From: Tritrichomonas foetus
Taxonomy: Eukaryota > Parabasalia > Tritrichomonadida > Tritrichomonadidae
Assembly (NCBI GenBank): GCA_001839685.1
Contig: MLAK01000847.1
Span: 1 to 53,597 of the forward strand
DNA: 53,597 nt
Reading direction: 5' to 3'
In this document: positions 9,543 to 19,285 of the stretch, one piece after another
How the letters are laid out: every line of letters begins with the position of its first letter
How positions within the stretch are numbered: position 1 is the first letter of the stretch
Notes under the pieces: model-generated
Told to the model about the DNA's origin: nothing
Database searches by the model: none
The model's input: only the letters and a program-made list of their open reading frames with translations
Made by a program: the position numbers and the translations under genes

Positions 9543-10832
9543 ATGTTTTATGAGTTTATTCTCATTATTTCAGCTATATTTTATGCCTGTCATTCGCAGT
9601 ACTTAGCTTATACAATGGGAAACTGCAAGCATCTCTGGATAACTTTGTATTCCAATACTATAAATGAAGAAAAGGATTTAAATTTCATTTTATACAAAAA
9701 CACATATGTTCAGATGCATGAGATGTGGGATGAACTTCTTAAATTAGATTCCAAAAAAATTAGAAAAGCATTAACAATGATTTATCCTTTCAATCAGTTG
9801 AGACAAAGAAGTATAATTATGAATCCTTTAATATCATCAGATGAAAAGGACAATTATTCTTCTAAATCCATTTTTAAAACAAATGAAGTTCATGACATTA
9901 TTTATGAAAATCAATATCCGAGAAACTGTTCAAATAGATCATTGCTATTAATTCCTGATTGTGTGTCAGGAATAGGATCAATGATTCATGTGTTTACAAC
10001 TTATCTGGCTTTAGCTGTGGAAAAAAATTTAACTTTGGTATGGGATCCACAAGTAAACTATGCATGGCCATCTGGTGATTTTTGTAACGGAAAAATGATC
10101 TTTGATTGTTACTTTCGAAATATTTCAAAATGTAATGTCAATGATGTTCAAAGAGCTCAAATAATTGAACCAGGTGTTGATACACCTCGGGGATTAGTTC
10201 CATCTATCGTTAGAGACATATTAAATTCTAGTATGATTTCACCAGAACATTATTATTTTTATTGGAGAATAATGGCAACATCATATATTGTAAGATTCAA
10301 TAAAGAAATGGAGGCTTTGCTAGATGATTTAAGATCACAATATATTCGAAACCCACTTGATGAATATGATATTTCGCTGTATATCCGTCATGGCGACAAA
10401 GAAAATGAAATGCCTCTTGTAAAAACAGAGAAATATGCAATTCCAATTGAAATGCTTCAAAAGGCACTAGGAAAGAAATTATCTGTTCTTGTGAATTCTG
10501 AAGATCCATCATCAATAGAATGGTTTGTTCAAAATCAAAATTTATTTAAAAGCGTATCATTTTTTGATTATCCAAGAAATAATGGTGGAGTTGATGTGCA
10601 TATTCAAGAGCCATTTCAAATTTCTACAAGAGCATTTGCTGATCTCAGAGAAACTTTCCATTCAAACATTCTGATTGGGACATTTGGTAGTAATTGGAAT
10701 AGATTGATATTTGAACTACATCAAACTCAGCATATTGATTTACCTTACCCATATTTTGAAGTGGGCTGTGGTTCATGTGTATCACCAATGCATTGTCATC
10801 TTCGAAATGAATCATTTGATCTCAACTGGTAA
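9543..10832 (+). CDS. FUT8-like (GT23-type) glycosyltransferase family protein, secretory pathway
   Basis: The protein has 429 residues with an N-terminal hydrophobic leader (MFYEFILIISAIFYACHSQ), so it is predicted to enter the ER. Two C-terminal motifs resemble alpha-1,6-fucosyltransferases of the FUT8/NodZ group. One is ISLYIRHGDKENEMPL, similar to the HVRRTDK segment that binds GDP-fucose. The other is LIGTFGSNWNRLIFELHQ, similar to VGTFSSQVCRVAYEIMQ. The middle part (PDCVSGIGSMIHVFTTYLALAVEKNLTLVW) fits the nucleotide-sugar fold of this superfamily. Family knowledge would predict transfer of a sugar, possibly fucose, to N-glycans. The match is by eye and donor specificity is inferred. 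The gene is convergent with the LCAT-like gene, about 100 nt away. Confidence 0.6.
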   Translation: MFYEFILIISAIFYACHSQYLAYTMGNCKHLWITLYSNTINEEKDLNFILYKNTYVQMHEMWDELLKLDSKKIRKALTMIYPFNQLRQRSIIMNPLISSDEKDNYSSKSIFKTNEVHDIIYENQYPRNCSNRSLLLIPDCVSGIGSMIHVFTTYLALAVEKNLTLVWDPQVNYAWPSGDFCNGKMIFDCYFRNISKCNVNDVQRAQIIEPGVDTPRGLVPSIVRDILNSSMISPEHYYFYWRIMATSYIVRFNKEMEALLDDLRSQYIRNPLDEYDISLYIRHGDKENEMPLVKTEKYAIPIEMLQKALGKKLSVLVNSEDPSSIEWFVQNQNLFKSVSFFDYPRNNGGVDVHIQEPFQISTRAFADLRETFHSNILIGTFGSNWNRLIFELHQTQHIDLPYPYFEVGCGSCVSPMHCHLRNESFDLNW

Positions 10833-10932
10833 TTTATAGATTTTTTTATGTATTTAATATAATTATTTTTCAAAATAATTAATGCTGTAAAAGTGATTTA
10901 ATGTATTTTACAATTTTACTTATATCAACAAA

Positions 10933-12213
10933 TTATTTGATTAAAGATCCATCGATAAAAATTATCTGTTTTTCTGTTTTTTTTCTTCTTTTCTTTAATA
11001 TTAACACAGTTGAAATGATAACTAATACTATCAATAATATTGCACCTCCAATGATAATACCAATCACTAATGGTGTAAATATGTTGTTGGAATTAATGTT
11101 TATAAAATCCTCAAAGCATTTTTTTAGTTCCGGTGTATTTCCCATTGCTCCATGCTCAAACCTATTATCAGATGATTTGAAATCTATGCAATCTACATTA
11201 CCCCATGCATTGCAAGCATACTCACTTCCTTTTGCTTCAAGATGCCCATCACCGCCACACATAATTTTTGTGTAACTGGTTTCTTTGTTTTTCTTGAATA
11301 AATTTATAGGATTTGATAAAGTTAATTCATCATTAATAACTTCAATACCACATTGTACAGGCAACCCACTGTTGTATATGATAGCAGAATGAATTTTTGG
11401 ATCTGGAACATCTTCTGTCAGAAAGTCTTCAATCATATGATAGATTTTGATTCCAGTTTCATCAACAATATTAAGTTCAACAAGAAGTGAAAATAATTCT
11501 GATGCATCATATTGTATATCATTAATTTTCAACACATTTTTACTCAATGGGAAATTTGGCCACATTGCATACCTTGATGGCATATGTTGAACATATCTCC
11601 CTTTTATTCCAACAAATTCCATTGAACTAGTTGCAGTAAATATAAATGATGTAAATTCTCCAGCAAAACCAGGTGCAATATAAATTGAGGAATCTACATA
11701 TTTCTTTACCCAATTTTCATTTGAAAACCTTGTTAAAAAGTATCTAACAAAGTTTGCACCTAGACTGTACCCAACAACTACTGCTTTACTGTTAGTAGTA
11801 TTGAAATTTTGCTCAATCAATGCTTTAAGTTGTTCAAATAACGGATTAGATCCTAAATAATACGATATCCAGTTATAAGGAATTGTATAAACATCATTAA
11901 AGCTTTGTAAAAAGTATTCAGAAGAGTTATGATAAATAGAGTCTGTTTCAATAAAGACTCCTTCAGGAGAAGAAATGCTGTTTGTAGAGTTATTATAAAT
12001 GACATCTAACAGCTCAGCGTTACATTCTTCATAACCTTTAACCATTGGCCATATTTTGGTTTTGGTATTTAGTGGAAAGGACAGGTTAATACAATTAGGG
12101 AAAAGAGAAATATTTGAAATTGTTGCATAAAGAGGAGAATTACCAAGCCCAGGAACATAAAAAATTGTTTTTCTAGAACAGGTGTCACAAATTAATATGA
12201 TAATCAGTGACAT
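10933..12213 (-). CDS. LCAT-like phospholipase/acyltransferase with C-terminal membrane anchor
   Basis: The protein has 426 residues. A short hydrophobic leader (MSLIIILICDTCS) is followed by IFYVPGLGNSPLYA, typical of the start of the lecithin:cholesterol acyltransferase alpha/beta hydrolase fold. The nucleophile elbow GYSLGAN puts Ser150 as catalytic residue; Asp322 in CGGDGHL and His354 in FEHGAM complete a plausible triad. SIYIAPGFAGEFTSF sits where LCATs have the IAPPWGGS segment. A TM helix (about 378-400) followed by KKRRKK gives a type I membrane protein with its catalytic part outside the cytosol. It probably cleaves or transfers phospholipid acyl chains; substrate unknown. An initiator-like TCATT lies 8 nt upstream of the ATG. 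Confidence 0.82.
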   Translation of the reverse strand: MSLIIILICDTCSRKTIFYVPGLGNSPLYATISNISLFPNCINLSFPLNTKTKIWPMVKGYEECNAELLDVIYNNSTNSISSPEGVFIETDSIYHNSSEYFLQSFNDVYTIPYNWISYYLGSNPLFEQLKALIEQNFNTTNSKAVVVGYSLGANFVRYFLTRFSNENWVKKYVDSSIYIAPGFAGEFTSFIFTATSSMEFVGIKGRYVQHMPSRYAMWPNFPLSKNVLKINDIQYDASELFSLLVELNIVDETGIKIYHMIEDFLTEDVPDPKIHSAIIYNSGLPVQCGIEVINDELTLSNPINLFKKNKETSYTKIMCGGDGHLEAKGSEYACNAWGNVDCIDFKSSDNRFEHGAMGNTPELKKCFEDFININSNNIFTPLVIGIIIGGAILLIVLVIISTVLILKKRRKKTEKQIIFIDGSLIK

Positions 12214-12218
12214 TACAA

Positions 12219-12223
12219 AATGA
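12219..12223 (-). promoter_or_regulatory. Initiator-like motif (TCATT) of the LCAT-like gene
   Basis: On the minus strand TCATT precedes the ATG at 12213; the candidate +1 A is 8 nt upstream. Confidence 0.45.
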
Positions 12224-12303
12224 GGTGTTGTAATGAATTTAAGAGATTCTGAAAATGTATTTTGAAATTGATGAAATTATTTATGAAATTTCAATACATG
12301 GAA

Positions 12304-12376
12304 GCCTGCGTAGCATAGTGGTTATTGCGTTCGCCTTGTAAGCGAAAGGTCGGCGGTTCGACTCCGCTCGTAGGCA
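12304..12376 (+). tRNA. tRNA-Thr (anticodon TGT)
   Basis: A full cloverleaf can be folded by hand. The acceptor stem GCCTGCG pairs with CGTAGGC (one G-T), with A as the discriminator base. The anticodon stem TTCGC/GCGAA encloses the loop CTTGTAA, giving anticodon TGT (Thr). The T stem GGCGG/CCGCT encloses TTCGACT, with GGTT in the D loop. No intron is present. A T-rich tract just downstream (from about 12380) fits a Pol III terminator. Confidence 0.95.
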
Positions 12377-12379
12377 TAA

Positions 12380-12391
12380 TTTTTCTTTTTT
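12380..12391 (+). terminator. Probable Pol III terminator of tRNA-Thr
   Basis: Runs of five and six T interrupted by one C directly follow the tRNA 3' end, as expected for RNA polymerase III termination. Confidence 0.6.
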
Positions 12392-13079
12392 CTAATCTCT
12401 TTTTCGTTCTTTTTAATAAAGGGAAACTTGAGATATCGTGTGATGGATCTACTTCATTTCCCACAATATTCATAATTCTTTGCTATCTTCGGTTACCTTT
12501 AGTTTTTTTGATAATTTATGACCATCAAGGTTTATTATATTTTCTGTCTTTGTGCTTAAACTCCATTATCAGAACTAAAAAGGCTTTCTTCTTTTTTCAA
12601 AAACGTTTTTTCTAGATTTTTCGAATCCACTTATTATTCCATTTCAATATTTACATTTGACGCCTTTTTTAACAGTAAACAAATTATTATATCATAAATC
12701 TTCTAAATGGCTGTATACATTTTCGATTTGAAGCAGTCAAGATTATCTGATCCCAATTTGTGTGCTTTTTTCTCGAATATGAAGTTGATTATCTATTGCT
12801 AGCCTCTTCATTTGAGATGAAAACACGTGATTTAGATTTTCTTTTTTCGGTAATTTTTATTCGATTTCGATTTTTTTATTTATCTCTTGAAAATGAAATA
12901 TTTATACAACACTCAGTTGATGAATTTTATAAGTTAACTATTTATTGTATTATTGTTGGCGAAAACAATAAATCTCTTTGAAGAGAAATCACATTTTATA
13001 GATTGTGAAATCGTTCCGAAATATTTGAAATATATCACAATTTTGAAAGAAAATAAATTCATAATCTTTTTGAATTCTG

Positions 13080-13111
13080 ATTTGGTAGTATACATAAATA
13101 TACTACCAAAT
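13080..13111. repeat. Perfect hairpin, 13-bp arms
   Basis: ATTTGGTAGTATA is followed by the loop CATAAA and the exact reverse complement TATACTACCAAAT. It lies about 220 nt upstream of the RRM gene ATG. Confidence 0.85.
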
Positions 13112-13274
13112 ATTCATGAAACTTTACATGCCAAGCAAGTTACGATGGCTCTGTGTAAACATTTGAACTAGTTAATTCGTCTATTCAATTTTTTATACAA
13201 TTTTTTGATTGATTTATATTTATTTTGTGAACAAAAAGTTGAGAATTCTCAAAAAAAAACTCTACTTTTAAAAT

Positions 13275-13279
13275 TCATT
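13275..13279 (+). promoter_or_regulatory. Initiator-like motif (TCATT) of the RRM gene
   Basis: TCATTATTTCTA lies about 50 nt upstream of the ATG at 13328 and matches the start of the trichomonad initiator consensus. Confidence 0.4.
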
Positions 13280-13327
13280 ATTTCTATAGAAAAAAATAAT
13301 CCAGATTTTCAGAAAAATTCAGAATTC

Positions 13328-14320
13328 ATGAATTCGCCGTCGAATCAGACTCCTCATGAAATCCATTTGACTCAACAGAATGTGACCACAGGTCGCCCTC
13401 AGCATCCGTTCACTCAAACCTACGAACCAAGGGCACGCGCAAGCCCAAATGTTGACTTTAGAAGGAGAGGAAAGGCGACTTCGCAAAAAGTTCCACATCA
13501 TGAGTATCACAATTCGTATCAGCCCGGCCAAATTAATCAAAATGGTCAATTTACTGGTCAAAATAACAGTCACCATAGTTTCAATAATAGTCAATTCCAT
13601 AACAATGGTCAATTTAATGGTCAAAATATTGGATTTTACAATAATACAAGTTTTAACCATAGCTTCAACAACCTCGCTCCTCGTCCACGAGTCACCAATA
13701 CTACGCCATCAACAAACGTATTTATTAATTACATTCCAGCCGAATTTACGGAAGCAGACCTCAGAATTTTATGTTCTGAATATGGAGAAATTATGACATC
13801 CAAGATTATGATTAATCTCGAAACAGGCCAATCAAAATGTTTTGGCTTTGTTCGTTTTCGCACACTTGAACAGGCCCAGTTGGCAATTCAGAACTTAAAC
13901 GGTCGCCAAATTGGAAATAAACGGTTGCTCGCCAAATATGCAGAAAGCCAAGAAAAGAAAGAAAAGGCATCTATGACAGTTTACATTAAGCGTTTGCCGA
14001 TGACAATCAATAGTTATCAAGTTACCCAATTATTCTCACAGTTCGGCGAAATCATTCAAATAGTGCCGCATGTGCTCGACACGATTGATCCGCAATTTTG
14101 GCGCTGTTTTGTAAGGTATACCAGCTTTGAAGCAGCGAGTGCAGCAATTGCGACGATGAACAACCAAATTGTTGCTGCAGGATCCCGTCCAATTCACGTC
14201 CGCTATGCTGATGAGTCCCGCCTGAGTGGGTCACTTTCTTACTCAGAAGGTCTCATGCAAGGATCCCTTCTTGATAATGGAAATGAAATGCAGCTCCTCC
14301 CCAGCTTCCTCCTTCAATGA
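13328..14320 (+). CDS. RNA-binding protein with two RRM domains
   Basis: The frame is open further upstream but has no ATG before 13328, and that upstream part reads like random AT-rich translation; 330 residues result. The N-terminal third is Asn/Gln/His-rich and low complexity. RRM1 (about 129-205) has RNP2 VFINYI and RNP1 KCFGFVRF. RRM2 (about 216-292) has RNP2 VYIKRL and a variant RNP1 FWRCFVRY. The tandem arrangement resembles ELAV/Hu or CELF-type mRNA-binding proteins, so roles in mRNA stability or translation are plausible. The specific orthologue is not identifiable. A long A-rich 3' region follows. Confidence 0.88.
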   Translation: MNSPSNQTPHEIHLTQQNVTTGRPQHPFTQTYEPRARASPNVDFRRRGKATSQKVPHHEYHNSYQPGQINQNGQFTGQNNSHHSFNNSQFHNNGQFNGQNIGFYNNTSFNHSFNNLAPRPRVTNTTPSTNVFINYIPAEFTEADLRILCSEYGEIMTSKIMINLETGQSKCFGFVRFRTLEQAQLAIQNLNGRQIGNKRLLAKYAESQEKKEKASMTVYIKRLPMTINSYQVTQLFSQFGEIIQIVPHVLDTIDPQFWRCFVRYTSFEAASAAIATMNNQIVAAGSRPIHVRYADESRLSGSLSYSEGLMQGSLLDNGNEMQLLPSFLLQ

Positions 14321-15262
14321 ACTGCAAAACCATACATACGATCTATTCTGTATTAAATCTACCTTAACAAACTTATGAATGAATGAATGAACAATCTTCA
14401 ACAATAATGACAACAACAACAAAATAAAATAAAATAAAAATAAAATAAAAATAAAAAAATCCATGAAATAAAAAATGTACAAATGAATATTGGACACGTG
14501 AAAAACAAAACGAGCTAGATGTAAAGAATTCTGGATTCAAGCCATAGAATATTCATGAAGATTGATTGAGAGCAAAACAAAAAATTTATTCAAATTCCCC
14601 AAGAACAATAATCAAGTCCAGATAAATTGTAATCCGCCAATTTTCCTAATTCATATCTCATATATATGTATGCGAACTAAAAAGTAATGGAAAAAAGAAG
14701 TAGTGTAAATTAAATTCATTTAGAATGATGGAAAATAGAAAACGATTTCTTTTTTGGTGATAAAGAATATAGAATGGCTATGTAGAAGATATAGAAATAT
14801 AATTAAATTTTGAACCATGGAATGTGATGAAATATATAAAGTTTTATTTTTGTCATTGATAATATTATAACTATTTTTTATTTTGTATATGTCTTTTATG
14901 TTTTTATCTTAATTATTACACAAACAATATCTTATCGCTTCATATGAATGAGTTGCAAAATGGAATTTTTTTCTTTAATCTAATCCAGCCGTTCAAAAAA
15001 CAATTGTTCATTTTTTAGATCCTGTTATCAACTAGCGTTTTTTGGAGTTTAAAATATACACATTAAAAATCTGTAAAATTGAAAGTTTCCAAAACAAAAT
15101 CCCGAAGAAAGAGAAAGAAGAACAAGTGAAGAATTTTCAAGAGAAATGCAAATACTGATTTGAGAAGTTTATATCACCTGTCTCATATCAGAAAAAATCA
15201 GGTGTGATTTCAATTCAATTTTCTATAAGAAAAATCTCATCATCTCACAAAGGAATAACACT
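14321..15262. other. Intergenic region between the RRM and amylase genes
   Basis: AT-rich spacer containing a CAA run merging into (AAAAT)n near 14411-14459. No ORF, RNA gene or mobile element is recognisable. Confidence 0.55.
14420..14459. repeat. AAAAT-type microsatellite
   Basis: Irregular tandem AAAAT/AAAAAT units follow a CAA run just downstream of the RRM gene. Confidence 0.8.
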
Positions 15263-15274
15263 TCATTTTATTCA
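15263..15274 (+). promoter_or_regulatory. Initiator-like motif of the amylase gene
   Basis: TCATTTTATTCA resembles the extended trichomonad initiator (TCAYTWYTCATTA). The candidate +1 A is 16 nt upstream of the ATG. Confidence 0.5.
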
Positions 15275-15280
15275 AACAGA

Positions 15281-17293
15281 ATGGAAGAACTTCAAGACGA
15301 ACCACTCTTGTCGAATTCTGAGTATTCAGAAGCAAAGAGACGTGGGCCATCAAGCAGAACAAAGCTTTGGCTTGGAATATGTGTTGGCATCGGCGTTGTT
15401 GCTGGTGTTTTAATCGGATATTTGTCATTTGGACTTAACAATACCAAAAAATCATCAGATTCATTTTCCACACAATCATTAATTTCTACATCAATTTATG
15501 CAAATTCTTCTTTAAGAGCAACAACAGGCTACACTGAAGATGACGAACTTCCAGATTGCCAACTTCATGCAACAATGTCATGCTCTTCATCAAGTGGTGA
15601 TATGGATACAAAATGGACAACACATACTTGGAATACACCAAAAAGAGGAACAAAGAACTGGAAGAAGGGTTGCCAAGATATGAGCACATTAGTGGGTTAT
15701 GCACAATTAGTTTATGGTTCAGGAAGAAAGAGTTGCACAGTTAATGTTTTGACAAGAACACATCATGATCTGTCTTTGACTTATTACTTTGATGGCGTTG
15801 CACAAAGTTCAAATAGCAAGACTTTTGATTCATCATATACTGGACTCTTAAATATTAAAGTTGTTGCAGCAACAGGAGAAACTTTAGAATTAGATGATGT
15901 TGACTTTATTTGGAATAATGAACCAATTAAGGCTCGTTCAGGTGATTATCGTAATGGTCAAAAGGGTGCAGTCGTTGAAATGTTTGGCTGGCCAGATGAT
16001 GATATTGCCAAAGAATGCAAGGTAATTGCTGAGGCTGGTTATTTAGGTGTTAAACTTTTCCCACACCAAGAGCAAGTTATGTCTACACAACCATTCGAAA
16101 ATGAACTTAATCCATGGTATTTCATGTACCAACCAGTATCTTACCGTCTCCAAGGACGTATGGGATCAAGAGATCAACTTCGTAAAATGATTAAGACATG
16201 CCGTTCATATGGTTTAAGAGTTTATGCTGATGCCGTTGTTAATCACATGTCTGCTGCTGGTAATGATGCTCAAGAACATAGAAATCCAAGTGCAAGCTGT
16301 GTTCGCTGGCCAGGAAAACAATCTTCAGCTAATGAAACACAATCACCATACTACACTGCTTCATACACATTTGGATACAAATCATGGGGTGAACCAAATA
16401 ATGTACTTGAATATCCAGCAGTTCCATTTGGCCCAATGGACTTCCATTGTGATAAATCATTAAATGCTTGGACTGATGGAAACCTCCTTAATACAGGATG
16501 GCTTGTTGGTCTTACAGATCTCGATACTGGAAAAGATTATGTGAGACAAAGAATTGCTGACTACTTCATTGATTTGTTATCAATCGGATTTTCTGGTTTC
16601 AGAATCGATGCAGCGAAACATATTCACCCAGATGATCTTGTTATCATTTTCAAGAAATTCAAAGATGGATTAGGTGGAAGTTATCCAGAAGATTTCTTCA
16701 CATGGCTTGAAGTTATCACTGGTGGTGAATCAAACCTATTAGTTGGAGATTCTGATTACTCTTATACAACATACCTTGAGAACAAACTTAAGGCTCAAGG
16801 ATTATCATCAAGTGAAATTGACATGATCAAGATCTGGTGGAGTGGATATCCAACAGAACCATGGAATGATGGTGGTCGTATTTCAAAGACAAGAAAAGTT
16901 ATCCAAAATGATGATCATGACCAACAAAATGATGGTTCATCATCAAGAGATTTACAAGGACAAGGATGCGTTTTAGTGAAAGGATGCTCTCATGATGAGC
17001 ATCGTAATTATGAAATCAAACTTTTCACAAGTCCAAATGGTGCAGATAGCAATGATAATGATTATCCAATCAGAATGCTTTTGTCTTCATACTATTTCAA
17101 GGATGGAGTTAAATCAATCCCTGATGGTCAATCCGATTGTTCTTCCTGCACAACTACATGTGATGGCTGCAGATCACGCGGATTTTCACCAGCTTATGTT
17201 GAAAATGCACAAGCATATGCTGGATCAGATTACACAAGAGTTCATCGTGATAGCCAAATCATTAATGCTATGCGTAGTTGGATGCATATATAA
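15281..17293 (+). CDS. GH13 alpha-amylase, membrane-anchored (type II)
   Basis: The protein has 670 residues. A short cytoplasmic tail precedes one TM helix (about residues 28-50, LWLGICVGIGVVAGVLIGYL), a signal anchor. A beta-sandwich-like segment (about 90-215) comes before the GH13 barrel, which begins at VVEMFGWPDDDIAKEC. Conserved regions are visible: DAVVNH; GFRIDAAKH with nucleophile D443; TWLEVITGGE with acid/base E477; and QNDDHD with D547. It should hydrolyse alpha-1,4-glucans (starch, glycogen) outside the cell or in an endolysosomal compartment, matching the glycogen-based feeding of trichomonads. The gene ends in TATATAAAAA, so TAAA overlaps the stop. Its codon choice looks more biased than that of its neighbours, hinting at good expression. 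Confidence 0.93.
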   Translation: MEELQDEPLLSNSEYSEAKRRGPSSRTKLWLGICVGIGVVAGVLIGYLSFGLNNTKKSSDSFSTQSLISTSIYANSSLRATTGYTEDDELPDCQLHATMSCSSSSGDMDTKWTTHTWNTPKRGTKNWKKGCQDMSTLVGYAQLVYGSGRKSCTVNVLTRTHHDLSLTYYFDGVAQSSNSKTFDSSYTGLLNIKVVAATGETLELDDVDFIWNNEPIKARSGDYRNGQKGAVVEMFGWPDDDIAKECKVIAEAGYLGVKLFPHQEQVMSTQPFENELNPWYFMYQPVSYRLQGRMGSRDQLRKMIKTCRSYGLRVYADAVVNHMSAAGNDAQEHRNPSASCVRWPGKQSSANETQSPYYTASYTFGYKSWGEPNNVLEYPAVPFGPMDFHCDKSLNAWTDGNLLNTGWLVGLTDLDTGKDYVRQRIADYFIDLLSIGFSGFRIDAAKHIHPDDLVIIFKKFKDGLGGSYPEDFFTWLEVITGGESNLLVGDSDYSYTTYLENKLKAQGLSSSEIDMIKIWWSGYPTEPWNDGGRISKTRKVIQNDDHDQQNDGSSSRDLQGQGCVLVKGCSHDEHRNYEIKLFTSPNGADSNDNDYPIRMLLSSYYFKDGVKSIPDGQSDCSSCTTTCDGCRSRGFSPAYVENAQAYAGSDYTRVHRDSQIINAMRSWMHI

Positions 17294-17624
17294 AAATACA
17301 TTCATCATTAATTAAAATTCATCCAGGTTTTTAATCTATTTGTAATTTTTTCTTTCACAAAACTTTCATTAAATTCCACTCAAAACAAGTTTTGTGGATT
17401 TTTTTCAAAAAATAAATAGCTAATCTGTATTGATCCAATTATTAACATAATATTACATAATAATTCATAATTAGGAATAAATAAGAATCATTATTGTTGA
17501 TATAACTTTGATCCATAAATTGATAAATTGCTATAGTTGTATCAAATAAGATTTGTCTCGGATTGTATTCATGAGTTTGACAATCTTAAGAAAAATTGTG
17601 ATGAACTGACACCTTTGCCAATAA
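17294..17624. other. Intergenic region
   Basis: Short AT-rich spacer between two plus-strand genes; apart from the initiator-like motif at its end I see nothing in it. Confidence 0.5.
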
Positions 17625-17629
17625 TCACT
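17625..17629 (+). promoter_or_regulatory. Initiator-like motif (TCACT)
   Basis: TCACT lies with its A 7 nt upstream of the ATG at 17634, a typical trichomonad start arrangement. Confidence 0.45.
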
Positions 17630-17633
17630 AAAT

Positions 17634-18470
17634 ATGGGTTTCTTCTTAACACTACTATATGGTATTGTACAACAACCTATTGATATTATCAATAGAAACA
17701 TTTTGACATGTAAAACACCAGGATTTCAACCAGAAACATTTATTGGATCTTCCAGATTATCAATCAAATATTCAATGATTTCTAAATTTGAAGCATTTAT
17801 TATGGATAAAATCATAAAGTATTATCCAAGACTTAGTGAATCAGATAACACAACACTAGTGAAACACATTAACGACATAATTAATTATAAATGGGAAGAA
17901 TCAGAAGGTCATTTTATGTTAATATTCAATGGATACTCGGCAAATCTCCAAACATCGGTTTTGCTAGCATTTGAGTTTGATAATTCAAATGGAAAGAATA
18001 TTCAAATGACTAGACATACATCATACTCACCTTTCACTTCAAATTGCGTATCTTTTTTCACCATTGATACTTTTCACTTTGAAAAAGATACTAAAAAAAT
18101 TATTCATCATAAATGTGACTATTCAAAGGATTATTCAACAAATGGAATACCGAAGGATGTTTATGAAGCTTTAGCTATGCCACTTTTTGGGTATCTTTAT
18201 GGTTTAGATTTAACAATTAGTGGTACATCATTCATTCAATCATGTGCGGATATTTTACATTCTGATTTGAATAATGCCTTTTCATTCATAGAAAAGATTG
18301 TTGAATTTACAAAGGAAGAAGCAAATGCTGCTATTGAGGCTTACATAGAAAAAGGATATCAACTGAGTGTTGATCCAATAAATAAGAAAATACGTGAAAT
18401 ATGTATTCCGCCGACTCAATCACCAAGACCAACAATTATAGAAGATGATAAGCCGTTGTGGAAATGGTAA
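17634..18470 (+). CDS. Hypothetical protein with possible signal peptide
   Basis: A 278-residue protein I do not recognise. The N-terminus (MGFFLTLLYGIVQQPIDI) is hydrophobic and could be a signal peptide. There is no internal TM helix. It holds five Cys residues (one at CKTPGF, others in SNCVSF, HHKCDYS, QSCADIL and EICIPP), which would suit a secreted, disulphide-containing protein. The C-terminal 20 residues are Pro-rich and end in KPLWKW. Even codon use over the whole length and an initiator-like TCACT right before the ATG argue that it is a real gene. It is followed by pseudogene-bearing sequence. Confidence 0.7.
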   Translation: MGFFLTLLYGIVQQPIDIINRNILTCKTPGFQPETFIGSSRLSIKYSMISKFEAFIMDKIIKYYPRLSESDNTTLVKHINDIINYKWEESEGHFMLIFNGYSANLQTSVLLAFEFDNSNGKNIQMTRHTSYSPFTSNCVSFFTIDTFHFEKDTKKIIHHKCDYSKDYSTNGIPKDVYEALAMPLFGYLYGLDLTISGTSFIQSCADILHSDLNNAFSFIEKIVEFTKEEANAAIEAYIEKGYQLSVDPINKKIREICIPPTQSPRPTIIEDDKPLWKW

Positions 18471-18812
18471 TAATAAGCCTGATTATGGAAGTAAAAAAAC
18501 TATTCTAAACATATTCTGATATATTTAAAAAATAAGACCATGTACAATTGTGATCAACTTTTTCGGTTATTATTTGGTCGAAAACATACAATTAGTGATG
18601 AATCAGTTCGGCTCACAAATATGATAATTATCAGAAATGGAAATATTTATTTATAAAGCGTCCACCTAATATTTTTTATCAATTTTGCCCTTTTTCATGG
18701 AACAAAGGTTAAAATAAATATTTGGAAAGAAGTTTGTTTTAATATCAGTATTTTGATCAAAAGATGAATGCAAAATCAATATCACGTAAATTCTTTAAAA
18801 ATCGATTTAAAA
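18471..18812. other. Intergenic region before the ankyrin pseudogene
   Basis: AT-rich sequence with no gene that I can support. Part of it may belong to the decayed ankyrin gene downstream, but no frame is convincing. Confidence 0.4.
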
Positions 18813-19285
18813 GATTATGTTTCCCATATTAACAATCATTTAGGGGACATTGAATCCCTTTTTAATCTTGAAGTGATAAAAATTATTTATTGCACCAGGA
18901 TTATTAATTATAGGAATGTCAAAGATAAAAAGATCTAATGTTTTTTATCCAAATAAGGTGTTAAAACAATTTTGTTTATTACACATGCTTACATTTGGAC
19001 ATTGATGGAAATGATGATATTCTTTATTTTGTATTAAATATTATTGGGATTGATATATATGCTCATAACGACTCCATTAATTCATGAATTAAAGTCACAC
19101 ATCTTCATTGTGGCGTTAAAACTTCTGATTCTGAATTGGTTCAACTTTTATTGAAAAGGAGAGATTTAAATGCTAAAATTGTTGATATTTCATATTGCAT
19201 TAAAAGAATAGATAGAAAACCAATAGTAATGATGAAATTTCAATTCCTTTTTATAAAACGCCATGAAATGAGTTCCATTTATTAA
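18813..19285 (+). pseudogene. Decayed DUF3447/ankyrin-repeat gene
   Basis: Broken translation still shows family features. An open stretch from 18813 reads DYVSHINNHLGDIESLF and continues to IIYCTRIINYRN before a stop. In another frame, from 18995, the reading LDIDGNDDIL...DSINS meets TGA at 19085-19087. It then continues THLHCGVKTSDSELVQLLL and KRRDLNAKIVD, an ankyrin-repeat signature, to TAA at 19283-19285. At least one frameshift and two in-frame stops exclude a working product. The intact DUF3447/ankyrin gene at 22.4 kb is the nearest relative in the window. Confidence 0.65.

Larger units (their letters stand above)
12392..13327. other. Intergenic region upstream of the RRM gene
   Basis: Mostly AT-rich noncoding-looking sequence with short accidental ORFs. 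It contains a perfect inverted repeat with 13-bp arms and a 6-nt loop (13080-13111) and an initiator-like TCATT at 13275-13279. Nothing else is recognisable. Confidence 0.5.

Noticed and set aside
12291..12473. Minus-strand 60-codon frame over the tRNA gene
   Set aside because: It is the antisense translation of the tRNA, a common false ORF.
12760..13171. Overlapping 70-codon frames upstream of the RRM gene
   Set aside because: Phe/Ile/Leu-rich random translation in T-rich sequence; one contains the hairpin.
13205..13327. Upstream extension of the RRM protein
   Set aside because: It starts at TTG, has no ATG, and reads like random AT-rich sequence; the Inr-like motif lies inside it.
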